The notes: a model not told the origin generated them from the sequence alone. Shown: positions 50,342-59,517, counted from the stretch's first letter. The stretch is 64,000 bases of DNA from Bacteroidota bacterium (GCA_023418315.1 JAEZZY010000040.1:62001-126000), one strand, 5' to 3'. Numbers and translations: made by a program.

Positions 50342-52738
50342 TTATTTTCTCAAAAACTTTCTTTTCGCTTTTTCTAAGAAATTTTCATCCCGTTTTTTCC
50401 CTTCTTCAAAATAGCCGTTGCCATAGCTGCCATAACCATAGCCATAGCCGTAACCATAGCCGTATCCATAGCCATAGCCTTTCACGGCATTCACATCATT
50501 CACCACAATGCTGAGCTTAGGCAGTTTTTTCTGAATCAACACATGCTGTATCTGGTTGATTTGCGGTTTGAAGGTATAACCTTGTCGCACAAGGAACAGA
50601 GTAAGATCGGCGAAACCGGCTAAGAGCTGCGCATCGGTTACCAGGCCCAGAGGCGCGGTATCCATGATGATATAGTCGAAATGTTTTTTCAGCTCGGCGA
50701 ACAACTGTGCCACGCGGGGCAGCATAATCAGTTCGGCGGGGTTTGGCGGGATGGGGCCGGCGGGAATCACCCAAAAATTATCCTGCTCGCCCGTAGGGAG
50801 AATGATTTCGTTGATATCCGCCTCGCCGATGGCAAAATTGGAAAAACCTTTGGTACTGCTGATGCCCAAAGCTTGTGATATCTTGGGTTTGCGCAAATCC
50901 AACTCCATAATTACCACTTTCTTACCGGAAAGAGCAAGGGTAGCTGCTAAGTTGAGGGCAACAAAGGATTTACCCTCCCCGCTCATGGAGGAAGTGAGCA
51001 TTACGGTTTTTTCCTCATCGGGAAGCATGAACTGCACATTGGTACGCAGGGCGCGGAATTGTTCGGCAAGACCGGTACGGCTGCCGGGTTTCACCACTAA
51101 GGCTTCTTCTCCGCCTTTATGACCAATCTCGCCGATGATGGCGGCGCCGGTGCGGGAGGTGATGTCTTCTTTATTGACGATACGGGTATTGAGCAACTCC
51201 CGCACGTACAAGACTGCTCCCGGAATAATCAAGCCAATCAGGAAAGCAGATAAATAAATCAGTTGTTTTTTGGGTTTGATCGGGCCTAATCCGGTTTTTG
51301 CCACATCCACCACACGGGCGTTGGCAATGGTGGAAGATTTGCTGATAGCGGTTTCTTCCCGCTTTTTCAACAGGAAGAGGTAAAGCTCCTGTTTGATGCC
51401 TTGCTGGCGGGAGAAATCCACAAAAATACGTTCCTTCTTAGGTACGGAGCGAATCTGTGCGGAAAGCGAGCCGCTGCGCTGACGGAGTTCGTTGAGGGTA
51501 ATGTTAATCTGCCGCTTATAGGAGGCAATATTGCTGCGGAGGTCGTTGCGGAGGTTATCCAGTTGCTGATCCAGGTTCAGGATAGCCGGGTTGTTTTCCG
51601 ACATGCTCAACAGGTTGCGTTCCCGCTCAAGCTGAACGGTATTGTAGCGTTCCAATAAGGCGGTGAAGGAGGCATTGTTGCCGATGAGCAGGGTTTGGGG
51701 CACTACCCTTTTGTTATTGGATTTATCAAAAATATACTGTTCCAAAGATTGTACTATGCTGAGCTGTACTTCCTGTTCCGCGATTTGCTTGGCATAATCC
51801 GAAGTATTGGCAAGCAGCAACTGCGCCTGTGAGCTGATATCGGTGAGGTCGTTTTCGCTTTTGAACTGCTCAATATCCTTTTCGATGCCGCTCAGCTCCT
51901 GAAATACGATTTGTAAGCGGCCGTCAATAAAGCTCATGGTGGAATCGGCAATGCGGTTTTTATCGTCCACATTTGCCCGCATATAGACATCAATCAGTTT
52001 ATTGACAATGGTTTCTCCTTTTTTGGGGATGATGGTTTCATAACCCAAGTCAATAACACTCACCATTTTATTGGGTGCGCTTACATCCAAGGCAGTCATC
52101 AGCCCACCGACTGTCGCGTCAAAAGGGTTAATTACAATCGAATAGTCTTTTTCCGTAAATGCATACGCCGATTTTCTTTGAATCACCACCTCACCCATCG
52201 GAAGTTTCAATACATCCCCCCATTTTCCTTTATAGGTTTTTTCGTTGCCTATTAGGCTAAAGCCGGTGTTCCTAAGTTCCAATTGATATTCATAACGGCG
52301 TTTTAAAGAATCGGGATTGAATATCCGGAACTGAAAATCGAAGGGCTTGTCCTGATAGACTTCGGTGGTTTTTATCCTTCCTTGTGTATAATAGCTAACA
52401 TATAATTGTAAATCACGCACCACCTGTTCCATCAGGGTACGGCTTTTAAAAATCTGCACCTCGTTGTCCACATTGCTTTTGCCCCCCAACCCTAATTCTT
52501 CCATCAAAGCTCCATCTCCCATGCTGGAACCTTTTTTAGCATCCTGCACCATCACGGTTGCGGAGGTTTTATAGACCGGGGTGGCATAGCGCAGATAGAG
52601 AAAGGCGATGAGTAAGGCAGTACATACCGTTGCCGCAAACCAGGGCCAGTAACCAATAAACCGGTCTATGAATTTACGGATGTCTAAGCTGCTTTCCTCG
52701 TCTAACTGATCTTGAATTATGTGTTGCGTTTCCGACAT
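50342..52738 (-). CDS. wzc: Wzc-type tyrosine autokinase / chain-length regulator
   Basis: A 798-residue inner-membrane protein: first membrane helix near residues 31-49, a periplasmic Wzz-like domain with coiled coil (about 60-490), a second helix near 492-511 (LIYLSAFLIGLIIPGAVLYV), and a cytoplasmic BY-kinase. Kinase motifs: Walker A SSMSGEGKS (583-591), Walker A' VVIMELDLR (608-616), and Walker B YIIMDTAP (about 689-696). The C-terminal tyrosine cluster, the autophosphorylation site, is an unusual run of eight YG pairs at 755-770 followed by Y772 and Y776. Wzc controls polymer length and export together with Wza. No cognate low-molecular-weight phosphatase is in the locus. Confidence 0.94.
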   Translation of the reverse strand: MSETQHIIQDQLDEESSLDIRKFIDRFIGYWPWFAATVCTALLIAFLYLRYATPVYKTSATVMVQDAKKGSSMGDGALMEELGLGGKSNVDNEVQIFKSRTLMEQVVRDLQLYVSYYTQGRIKTTEVYQDKPFDFQFRIFNPDSLKRRYEYQLELRNTGFSLIGNEKTYKGKWGDVLKLPMGEVVIQRKSAYAFTEKDYSIVINPFDATVGGLMTALDVSAPNKMVSVIDLGYETIIPKKGETIVNKLIDVYMRANVDDKNRIADSTMSFIDGRLQIVFQELSGIEKDIEQFKSENDLTDISSQAQLLLANTSDYAKQIAEQEVQLSIVQSLEQYIFDKSNNKRVVPQTLLIGNNASFTALLERYNTVQLERERNLLSMSENNPAILNLDQQLDNLRNDLRSNIASYKRQINITLNELRQRSGSLSAQIRSVPKKERIFVDFSRQQGIKQELYLFLLKKREETAISKSSTIANARVVDVAKTGLGPIKPKKQLIYLSAFLIGLIIPGAVLYVRELLNTRIVNKEDITSRTGAAIIGEIGHKGGEEALVVKPGSRTGLAEQFRALRTNVQFMLPDEEKTVMLTSSMSGEGKSFVALNLAATLALSGKKVVIMELDLRKPKISQALGISSTKGFSNFAIGEADINEIILPTGEQDNFWVIPAGPIPPNPAELIMLPRVAQLFAELKKHFDYIIMDTAPLGLVTDAQLLAGFADLTLFLVRQGYTFKPQINQIQHVLIQKKLPKLSIVVNDVNAVKGYGYGYGYGYGYGYGYGSYGNGYFEEGKKRDENFLEKAKRKFLRK

Positions 52739-52845
52739 AGAAATATCTACAAAATTTTATACTTATTATTGTGAATAATACAGAGATTATATCATAAACA
52801 GATATGTCAGTTAATATGAACCATCTCTATGATTATCTAGCTTTA

Positions 52846-53649
52846 TTATCGCCCGAGCCTATAGATGACCGCTACTATAAGACTTGCTACGGAAGTTACA
52901 ATCCCTACAGTCCGCAGCATCCTCGCATCACTCGCCGCTACCTTCGCTTTATTCGCTTCCACATAGAGTACATCACCCTGCCTTAAATAAAAATAAGGAT
53001 TTTGAAATAAGGATTTTGTACGTAAATCAAAACGGATGGCTTTTTTTTCTCCGTTTATTTCCCGGATGAGCAAGATATTATCCCGTTTCCCATAAATCGT
53101 CAAATCACCTGCCATGGCGATGGCATCAAGTATAGTCGCTTTTTCATTAGGGATGATGTACTGAGAGGGTCGGGCTACCTCGCCTAATACCGAAACGTAA
53201 AAATTCGCCATGCGCACATTCACCACCGGGTCCTTATAATAAATCTTTGCTTTTTCGCTAATCGCCTCGCGGGCTTTATCGGTAGAAAGTCCACCTACTT
53301 TAATCTTACCTACTAAGGGGAGTTCCACATTCCCATTCTTATCCACTAGATAACCTTGTATCGCCCTCCCTCCGTCAGCTGCCGAGCTTCCTTGTACTGC
53401 AAAAGTAGAGGTTGCCTGCGTACCCATGGAAAGAGTGGATTTGGGGTCAATGGTCTGCACCGAAATCTGTAATACATCATTCGGCTGTATCAACGGGTCG
53501 GTATAGCCGGATAAGGCAATCGGCTCCGCAGCCCGGTAAATAGAATCCGAGACATTCTGGAAATAAGTCGTGTTCTTGGTGCTGGCGCAGCTACCGAGCA
53601 ATAAGCCGAACACTGCTATCGTGGAGAAAAAATAACTTGTTTTACGCAT
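52846..53649 (-). CDS. wza: Polysaccharide export outer-membrane lipoprotein (Wza-like)
   Basis: A 267-residue lipoprotein. The signal peptide ends in the lipobox LLLGSCAS, so the mature protein is attached to lipid at the cysteine near residue 21. It has the poly_export domain (PLIQPNDVLQISVQT) and SLBB-type parts (VDKNGNVELPLVGKIKVGG, VSVLGEVARPSQYIIP). A hydrophobic C-terminal helix (MLRTVGIVTSVASLIVAVIY) is usual in the Bacteroidota forms. It forms the exit channel for the polymer, acting with Wzc, whose gene follows 107 bp downstream. A TATATTTG promoter box is 39 bp upstream. Confidence 0.93.
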   Translation of the reverse strand: MRKTSYFFSTIAVFGLLLGSCASTKNTTYFQNVSDSIYRAAEPIALSGYTDPLIQPNDVLQISVQTIDPKSTLSMGTQATSTFAVQGSSAADGGRAIQGYLVDKNGNVELPLVGKIKVGGLSTDKAREAISEKAKIYYKDPVVNVRMANFYVSVLGEVARPSQYIIPNEKATILDAIAMAGDLTIYGKRDNILLIREINGEKKAIRFDLRTKSLFQNPYFYLRQGDVLYVEANKAKVAASDARMLRTVGIVTSVASLIVAVIYRLGR

Positions 53650-53687
53650 GATGGTTTGTTGAGGCTGTTTATAAGCCGATTTTTTTG

Positions 53688-53695
53688 CAAATATA
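53688..53695 (-). promoter_or_regulatory. wza -7 promoter element
   Basis: TATATTTG on the minus strand, matching TAnnTTTG, about 38 bp before the wza ATG. No clear -33 element. It could start the main export transcript downstream of the antiterminator gene. Confidence 0.5.
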
Positions 53696-53767
53696 GGGGT
53701 TGGGTGCTATTGGCTGTTAGTGGTAGGGCAGTCCTTACCTATCAACTTATTAACCAATCAACGGCTA

Positions 53768-53937
53768 TTTTAGGTTTTCATTTTTGATTTCCTCTCTTTA
53801 CCTGCAACGGCAGCGCAATCAACTAATCAACTATTCAACCAATCAACCCTTTTAGATTTTCCCTTTTGACTTCCTCTCATTACCGGCAACGGCAACGGCA
53901 GCGCAATCAACTAATCAACTATTCAACCAATCAACCA
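53768..53937. repeat. Tandem ~85 bp repeat after the NusG-like gene
   Basis: Two direct copies, 53768-53849 and 53850-53937. Each runs from TTTTAG(G/A)TTTTC through GGCAGCGCAATCAACTAATC to CAACCAATCAACC. They differ by small changes and an added GGCAAC. A weaker third piece lies at 53739-53767. The right end contains the stop codon of the NusG-like gene. The 281 bp between wza and that gene hold only these repeats and the wza promoter. Confidence 0.8.
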
Positions 53938-54515
53938 TCCTTCCGCTCCAGCGCCTGCACCGGTAATTCCGCCACCACATTCCATCCAAGTGAGCGTATT
54001 TCCAAAAAAGCTTTATTTCCTTTTAGGGTAAGAATCCTGCCCGTCTGTTCTTTCAAGGCTCCTTCCTTTATCTTCACTTCTTCTCCTTTTTCAAAATGAA
54101 CAGATAGGGTAGCGCCTCTATATTCATTTAAAAACTGACGGATGGCTTCAATTTCTTCTTCCCTTACTTCTCCGGGTTTTCCCTGCCACCACAGAAAGCG
54201 GACGGCACCGGGCGTAGTGAGGACCTTCACCTGTTCCTGCTTATAATCCTCCAACCGGATAAACAAATAGGATTTGAATAAGGGTTCTTGTACTTTTTTT
54301 TTGCGGTCGCTCCATTGTTTTACCGTTTCCTGCAAGGGGCAATATACTTCTACGCCTTTAGCCGCCAGCAACTGTGCGGTTTTTTTTTCATTACGGGGTT
54401 TCGTATAGAGTACGTACCAGGGCAAGGGTGGGTGATTGGTTGATTGGTTGATTGGTTGATAAGTTGATATGTTTATAGGTTGATTGGTTGCTAACTGCCT
54501 ACTGTTTTCTTCCAC
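53931..54515 (-). CDS. NusG-like antiterminator (UpxY/RfaH type)
   Basis: A 194-residue transcription elongation factor of the specialised NusG family that keeps RNA polymerase moving through long capsule operons. The NGN domain starts at PWYVLYTKPRNEKKTAQLLA (residue 33) and has VEVYCPL and LFKSYLFIRL; the KOW domain is near GEEVKIKEGALKEQTGRI. The first ~30 residues (QPINISTYQPINQSTN) are a translation of the intergenic GGTTGA repeat and are not part of the family. The TTG at 54425 would give MPWYVLYT, the expected N-terminus, and could be the true start. The stop codon TGA is also inside a repeat. It precedes wza and the export genes. Confidence 0.85.
   Translation of the reverse strand: MEENSRQLATNQPINISTYQPINQSTNHPPLPWYVLYTKPRNEKKTAQLLAAKGVEVYCPLQETVKQWSDRKKKVQEPLFKSYLFIRLEDYKQEQVKVLTTPGAVRFLWWQGKPGEVREEEIEAIRQFLNEYRGATLSVHFEKGEEVKIKEGALKEQTGRILTLKGNKAFLEIRSLGWNVVAELPVQALERKDG
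54431..54482. repeat. GGTTGA-type repeat at the start of the NusG-like gene
   Basis: Repeats of TGATTGGT (TGATTGGTTGATTGGTTGAT) overlapping the 5' part of the NusG-like frame. If the ATG at 54515 is used they encode residues ~10-28. Confidence 0.75.
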
Positions 54516-55036
54516 AAGGGCAAATAGCTGGAGCGGTCGGCTGCACCCATCACCGCATGAAATTCATCTTCATCCGAATAATGGAGATAGCGCAGTTTTT
54601 TATGGATGAGCTTTTCGGCTTTGTCAATCAATTTTACAAGATAGCTTTTATCAATGGCTCCTATAAAAATCAAATCAATGATACCGGTATCTTTTCCTTC
54701 GGCATAGTCGCCGGAGAGGTAAAGCTGATCCAGATCGCCGAGCCGGTGGATGACCATGTCTATAATCTTATCAATACCCACATATTTGAGGACGATGCTG
54801 TTGATGTCTTTAAACAACGGGTGTTTTTCGTTGGCTTTAAACAGTTTTTTATTCCCCTGTGTTTCGGAGAGCAACATACCGGCTTCTTCAAAACGGTTCA
54901 GTTCCAAACGCACGGCATTGGTGCTTTCCTGAAAATCCTCTGCCAGTCCGCGCAAATAGGCGGTGCTGCCGGGATTGAGAAACAATCTCGTGAGCAGTTT
55001 TATTCTGGTTTTGGAGGAAATGAGGGTGTCGAGCAT
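54491..55036 (-). CDS. Winged-helix regulator with nucleotidyltransferase-like domain
   Basis: A 181-residue protein. Residues 1-75 form a winged-helix DNA-binding domain (SKTRIKLLTRLFLNPGSTAY, LAEDFQESTNAVRLELNRFE, LFKANEKHP wing). The remainder resembles a minimal nucleotidyltransferase fold (LYLSGDYAEGKDTGIIDLIF), where the usual GS motif has changed to SGD and only one acidic pair remains, so catalysis is doubtful. It overlaps the NusG-like gene by 25 bp and follows the nucleotide-sugar dehydrogenase gene, inside a capsule locus. A role in controlling the locus is likely from position, but the target is unknown. Confidence 0.7.
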   Translation of the reverse strand: MLDTLISSKTRIKLLTRLFLNPGSTAYLRGLAEDFQESTNAVRLELNRFEEAGMLLSETQGNKKLFKANEKHPLFKDINSIVLKYVGIDKIIDMVIHRLGDLDQLYLSGDYAEGKDTGIIDLIFIGAIDKSYLVKLIDKAEKLIHKKLRYLHYSDEDEFHAVMGAADRSSYLPLWKKTVGS

Positions 55037-55066
55037 GTTGGCAGGGGGCGGTGGGCAGTTGGCTAA

Positions 55067-56353
55067 TTACAATCTCCCATCTACACAGGCTTTATCCCAA
55101 ACGCCTTTCACATCAAAAATAACGGCGTCTTTCTTGCAAAGGGATTTGCACTGAGGATAATCAAATTCGTTATGGGCTACGGCGAGGATGATGGCATCGT
55201 ATTGTTCGGCGGTATTCAGTTCCTTGCTGCACTCTAATCCGTATTCATGTTTTACCTCTGCGGGATTTGCCCAGGGGTCATGAATGGTAACATCTAAATG
55301 ATAGCCTTTCAGATGATGCACGATATCCACGACTTTGGTATTCCGTACATCGGGGCAGTTTTCTTTGAAGGTGATGCCTAAGACAAGGGCTTTGCCGCCG
55401 CGTACGGCAAGTCCTTTTCGGAGCATTTTTTTCACTACTTCATCTGCCACATAGCTGCCCATGCTGTCGTTGAGGCGTCTGCCGGCTAAGATGATCTCGG
55501 GATGGTAGCCCATTTCCTGGGCTTTCTGCGCCAGGTAGTAGGGGTCCACACCGATGCAGTGCCCGCCTACGAGTCCGGGTTTGAAGGGAAGGAAATTCCA
55601 TTTGGTGCCGGCGGCAGCCAATACCTCATGGGTGTCTATCTCTAATTTGTTGAAGATTTTGGCAAGCTCGTTCACAAAGGCGATGTTGATATCGCGCTGT
55701 GAGTTTTCAATCACTTTTGCTGCCTCCGCTACTTTGATGCTGGAGGCCTTATGTGTTCCCGCTTTGATGACGGTTTTATAAAGCTGATCCACGGTTTCGG
55801 CGGTTTCAGGCGTGGAGCCGGAGGTTACTTTGAGGATCTTGGTAACGGTATGTTCTTTATCGCCCGGATTAATGCGTTCCGGAGAATAACCGCAGAAAAA
55901 ATCTTTATTATAGGCAAGTCCCGAAACACGCTCTAACACCGGCACACATTCGTCTTCGGTAACGCCGGGATAAACCGTGGATTCATACACTACGATATCT
56001 CCGGGCTTCAGCACCTTGCCCACTGTTTCACTGGCTTTGTAAAGAGGAGTAAGGTCAGGTCGGTTGTGCTTGTCCACCGGCGTAGGCACGGTGATGATAT
56101 AGACGGTACAATCCGCCATCAAGGATACATCATCTGTACAATACAATCCTTTACTGCCGTTTTCGGATAATACCGATTTCAGGTTTTCATCCGCCACTTC
56201 AAGCGTAAAATCCCGTCCTTCGTTCAGTTCCTGAATCCGGCGCTTATTGATATCGAAACCGATAACCCGGAAATGTTTGGCAAATTCTACGGCTAAGGGC
56301 AAGCCCACATATCCCAATCCTACAACAGCAATTTTTTGGATGGTTTGGTTCAT
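55067..56353 (-). CDS. Nucleotide-sugar dehydrogenase (TviB/WecC type)
   Basis: A 428-residue UDP-sugar 6-dehydrogenase that oxidises a UDP-HexNAc to a uronic acid in two NAD-dependent steps. Seen: the NAD site VVGLGYVGLPLAVEFAKHF, VYESTVYPGVTED, and the catalytic cysteine in LVGGHCIGVDPYYLAQKAQE. RVIGFDINKRRIQELNEG is typical of the TviB (Vi antigen) branch, which makes UDP-GalNAcA or a related sugar. It would give the polymer a carboxylate in addition to sulfate. It lies 144 bp downstream of the broken PglF-like gene. Confidence 0.9.
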   Translation of the reverse strand: MNQTIQKIAVVGLGYVGLPLAVEFAKHFRVIGFDINKRRIQELNEGRDFTLEVADENLKSVLSENGSKGLYCTDDVSLMADCTVYIITVPTPVDKHNRPDLTPLYKASETVGKVLKPGDIVVYESTVYPGVTEDECVPVLERVSGLAYNKDFFCGYSPERINPGDKEHTVTKILKVTSGSTPETAETVDQLYKTVIKAGTHKASSIKVAEAAKVIENSQRDINIAFVNELAKIFNKLEIDTHEVLAAAGTKWNFLPFKPGLVGGHCIGVDPYYLAQKAQEMGYHPEIILAGRRLNDSMGSYVADEVVKKMLRKGLAVRGGKALVLGITFKENCPDVRNTKVVDIVHHLKGYHLDVTIHDPWANPAEVKHEYGLECSKELNTAEQYDAIILAVAHNEFDYPQCKSLCKKDAVIFDVKGVWDKACVDGRL

Positions 56354-56497
56354 AAGAAAATCTGTGTTTTTTTCATGGCTTCGCCACCGTCAGTTACAGG
56401 TGCCGACGCATTATTGAGTACTTTTTCTACTCATTTTGGGGCGAAAATAAGCATGTTTTTTTATTTTTTCTATTTTGCTTCGCCCCTGAAGGATGAA

Positions 56498-58423
56498 TTA
56501 TTTAGTTTTCTTATCCAGCTTTTCGAAAGCGGAATTGTTGCTGATGAACTCCGGCACTAATTCTTTCATCAGCGCCACGGATTCATAGACATAATGCCCT
56601 TGCGCCCGTTCAATCAGGTGTTCGATCTGCCCGTTTACCAGATTGAAATCATACTCCCGCACTTTGGCAATCATAATTTTTTCATGATAGGTTGCCGTAG
56701 TATTCTCCGAATTGTTGAGCAATTCCTCATACAGCTTTTCTCCGGGACGCAAACCGGTAAATACCATCTGAATATCTAATTCCGGTATCTTGCCGGAAAG
56801 CTGAATCATTTTCTTGGCAAGGTCCACAATCTACACCGGCTTGCCCATATCGAAGACGAAGATTTCTCCACCCTGTCCCATCACGCCGGCTTCAATCACC
56901 AACTGCCAGGCATCGGGAATGGTCATATAATAACGGGTAATATCGGGATGGGTAATCGTGATGGGGCCTCCTTTCTCAATTTGTTTGCGGAACCGCGGAA
57001 TCACCGAACCGTTGGAGCCTAATACATTTCCGAAGCGGGTGGTGATGAACTTGGTATTCCCCACGCCCTCCATCCCGTTTTGGATATGGTTGTTGAGCGA
57101 CTGGGTAAAGATTTCGGCGATACGTTTGCTGGCCCCCATGATATTGGTAGGGTTCACCGCCTTATCGGAGGAAACCATCACAAATTTTTCCACCTGATTG
57201 GCTACGGCAAGCTCGGCGATAATCTTGGTGCCCAATATATTATTCAATACGGCGAGGGAAGGGTTGGCTTCCATCAGCGGTACATGTTTATAGGCGGCAG
57301 CATGGAAAATCAATTCCGGCGCATAGACTTCAAAAAGCTGTTCCATCCTTCCTCTGTCGCAGATATTACCGATGAAGGCTTTTACGTGTTTATTTCCGTG
57401 TTTTTCCTCAATTTCCAACTGCAACTCATGAAGCGGAGATTCCGCCATATCGCACATCACTACGATGGCTGGCTTGAAGCACATGAGCTGGCGAACGATT
57501 TCACTGCCTATGGAACCGGCAGCGCCTGTTACCAAGATGCGTTTGCCTCTTATCTCTTTTGAAATATTTTCGTTGAAAATATTGATGACTTCTCTTTCCA
57601 GTAAATCTTCAATATTCACATTCCGGATTTGGTCGGCGACCATTTTCCCCTGCAACCATTGATTAATCGGCGGCATCCGCTGAATTTTCAGCTCGTGCTT
57701 CAACGCCATATCCACAATATAGTTCAGCTTTTCATTCGTAATATCTTCTTTAGCGATAAGAATGGATTGCACACCGTCGGATTTCAGTTTGGTGATGCTG
57801 TGCTCATCCGTACCGAGGATGGGAATATTTTCTATCTGTTTATGTTTCTTATTCGGGTTGTCATCCAGAAAAGCCACTACCTGCATATTGGTATAGGAGC
57901 TGTCGGTAATCATTCGCTTGGTGGACAAACCGATATCGCCGGAATCGTAAATGACGATTTTTTTCTTTTCGCGGTTATGAGTGAGCCGGCTAAAATAGGC
58001 TTTGTAAATATGCCTGACCGTAGCGCGATAACCCAACAAAGCGAAATTGACAATAAAGAAATTGATAATAATAGATACCCAGGGAAGATATTCTATAGAC
58101 TCACCATGCACCAGTTTACCGTAGCTGTTGAGCGCAAGTTTAATCACAATATAGCCGAAGGTGGCGATGATATTGATATTAATAATCTTAATCGAATCCT
58201 TGATGGTGGTATAGCGTACGATGCCGTGGTAGGTCTTGAACAGATAAAAAAGAACGGAATAAAGGGCAACGCAGCTCAAGGCGATAATCTCCCAGTTTAC
58301 AAATGCAGCACCAAAGTCGAAGTTGTGCCTCAACAGCGAAGAGAGGAAAAGACAGAACAATACACAAGTAATGTCCAAGATATAGACGAATCCCCGTGGC
58401 AGGGTTCTAATATGATCTCTCAT
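56498..58423 (-). pseudogene. pglF: PglF/CapD-type UDP-sugar 4,6-dehydratase with internal amber codon
   Basis: A membrane-anchored dehydratase of the PglF/WbpM group, which begins bacillosamine synthesis from UDP-GlcNAc. Four N-terminal helices are followed by a Rossmann-like domain and the SDR core (ILVTGAAGSIGSEIVRQLM, SSDKAVNPTNIMGASKRIAE). After FVFDMGKPV there is an in-frame TAG at 56831-56833. The same frame then continues without a break as IVDLAKKMIQLSGKIPELDI and on for 109 residues to 56498. Family members read GKPVKIVDLAKKMI at this point, so one base change (AAG to TAG) explains the stop. The product would lose ~110 C-terminal residues. Start ATG 58423 (MRDHIRTLPRG) is preferred; an upstream in-frame ATG at 58504 lies before the promoter. 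Confidence 0.85.
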
Positions 58424-58475
58424 AATGTTTTGTTTGAGGGCAACAAGGTGATAATAGGGTTCAATAAAATCTGCG

Positions 58476-58483
58476 CAAAAGTA
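58476..58483 (-). promoter_or_regulatory. -7 promoter element upstream of pglF
   Basis: TACTTTTG on the minus strand, full match to TAnnTTTG, 52 bp before the ATG at 58423 and inside the longer frame from 58504. It supports the shorter start and marks the probable beginning of the polysaccharide transcript. Confidence 0.55.
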
Positions 58484-58504
58484 AAACATAATTTTTAAAC
58501 CCAC

Positions 58505-58809
58505 AAGATTCGTTTGATTATTTTATCGTTACGCACTATGTTTTTTATTTTATAAATACCACCGGTATAATTGACGAAAACACATAAATAAAGCCCCTTT
58601 CTCAAAGCAACTTTCCTTGTTCCATCCTTTCCGTCTTTTTTATTTTTAAGAAACTCAAGGCAGCCTCTTGTATTATCCGTATTAATTCAATTAATTTGTG
58701 GAAAGTTCCTGTTTAATGAATCCGGCGGAAGAACGTAATCGAACGGGTAAGAACGCTTTTTTCCCCATTTAATCTTACGTATTCCACCTTAAACAAACAA
58801 ATTTTTCAG
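58505..58809. other. Divergent intergenic region between pglF and the beta-barrel gene
   Basis: About 305 bp with no gene. Beyond the pglF promoter at its left side I see no TAnnTTTG match for the plus-strand gene, no repeat and no clear hairpin. Confidence 0.5.
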
Positions 58810-59517
58810 ATGAAATCATTATGTACCGTTTTAGGAATTTTTTGTTTCCTCGGCGTCTCCGCCCAAAAATATGAACTCGGGCTAACCGGCGGCGTAAGCT
58901 CTACCTCGCGGGTGAAAGAAAGCCTCTACTCCGGCGATAAGGGGAAATGGACCTATGCGGCGGGAATAAATTTCCATTATAATATCAACCCGCATTTCCA
59001 GGCCGGACTGGAAGCCGGTATGACCCGTTGGGAACGCACCGGAGAATGGTCGCTGAACGCTAGCAACAATCAATCGCTCGGTAACAAAGAAGTAACCTAC
59101 CTGTTTGCGGAACGTGCCCTCAGTCTTGCCCTTCGCCTGAACTATGTAGTGCCGATTTACCGTGCTTACGATGATTTTATACGCTCCAGTTTTTATGGTG
59201 GTGTTACCCTCGGCGGTGTGGCTACGGGCAATGAAGGAAAAATAGAATATGCCAAAGGCAACCCCAACACTCCGGCGGAATATCGCTATGTAACCAAATT
59301 CCAGTACGAAAGCGGCTACGGCACCCTGCTGGGTCTGCAAATAGGCTATAACTATTATTTTTCCAAACTGCTAGGTGTGAACCTCGAATTTGCCCCGAAA
59401 ATGGCTTGGGTAAAAACCGTAGATGCCAAATACGGCGCCGCCAACGATACCTACAATATCCTCTATTTTCCCGCCACTATAGGACTACGCTTCCGTTTTG
59501 GGGAAATACGTTATTAG
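58810..59517 (+). CDS. Outer-membrane beta-barrel protein
   Basis: A 235-residue protein with a signal peptide (MKSLCTVLGIFCFLGVSAQ) cleaved before KYELGLTGGVSS. The remaining sequence is a series of amphipathic strands (WTYAAGINFHYNINPHFQAG, LALRLNYVVPIY, LLGLQIGYNYYFS) ending in an aromatic ATIGLRFRFGEIRY, the usual C-terminal signal for outer-membrane insertion. It fits the OmpA-like/porin-family eight-strand barrels of Bacteroidota. Ligand or role unknown. It is divergent from the polysaccharide locus and may not belong to it. Confidence 0.75.
   Translation: MKSLCTVLGIFCFLGVSAQKYELGLTGGVSSTSRVKESLYSGDKGKWTYAAGINFHYNINPHFQAGLEAGMTRWERTGEWSLNASNNQSLGNKEVTYLFAERALSLALRLNYVVPIYRAYDDFIRSSFYGGVTLGGVATGNEGKIEYAKGNPNTPAEYRYVTKFQYESGYGTLLGLQIGYNYYFSKLLGVNLEFAPKMAWVKTVDAKYGAANDTYNILYFPATIGLRFRFGEIRY

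Noticed and set aside
54488..55066. 192-codon plus-strand frame
   Set aside because: Antisense to the winged-helix gene, which has clear domain structure and operon overlap.
57629..58498. 289-codon open frame on the plus strand
   Set aside because: Antisense to the PglF-like gene, whose motifs are clear in the other frame.
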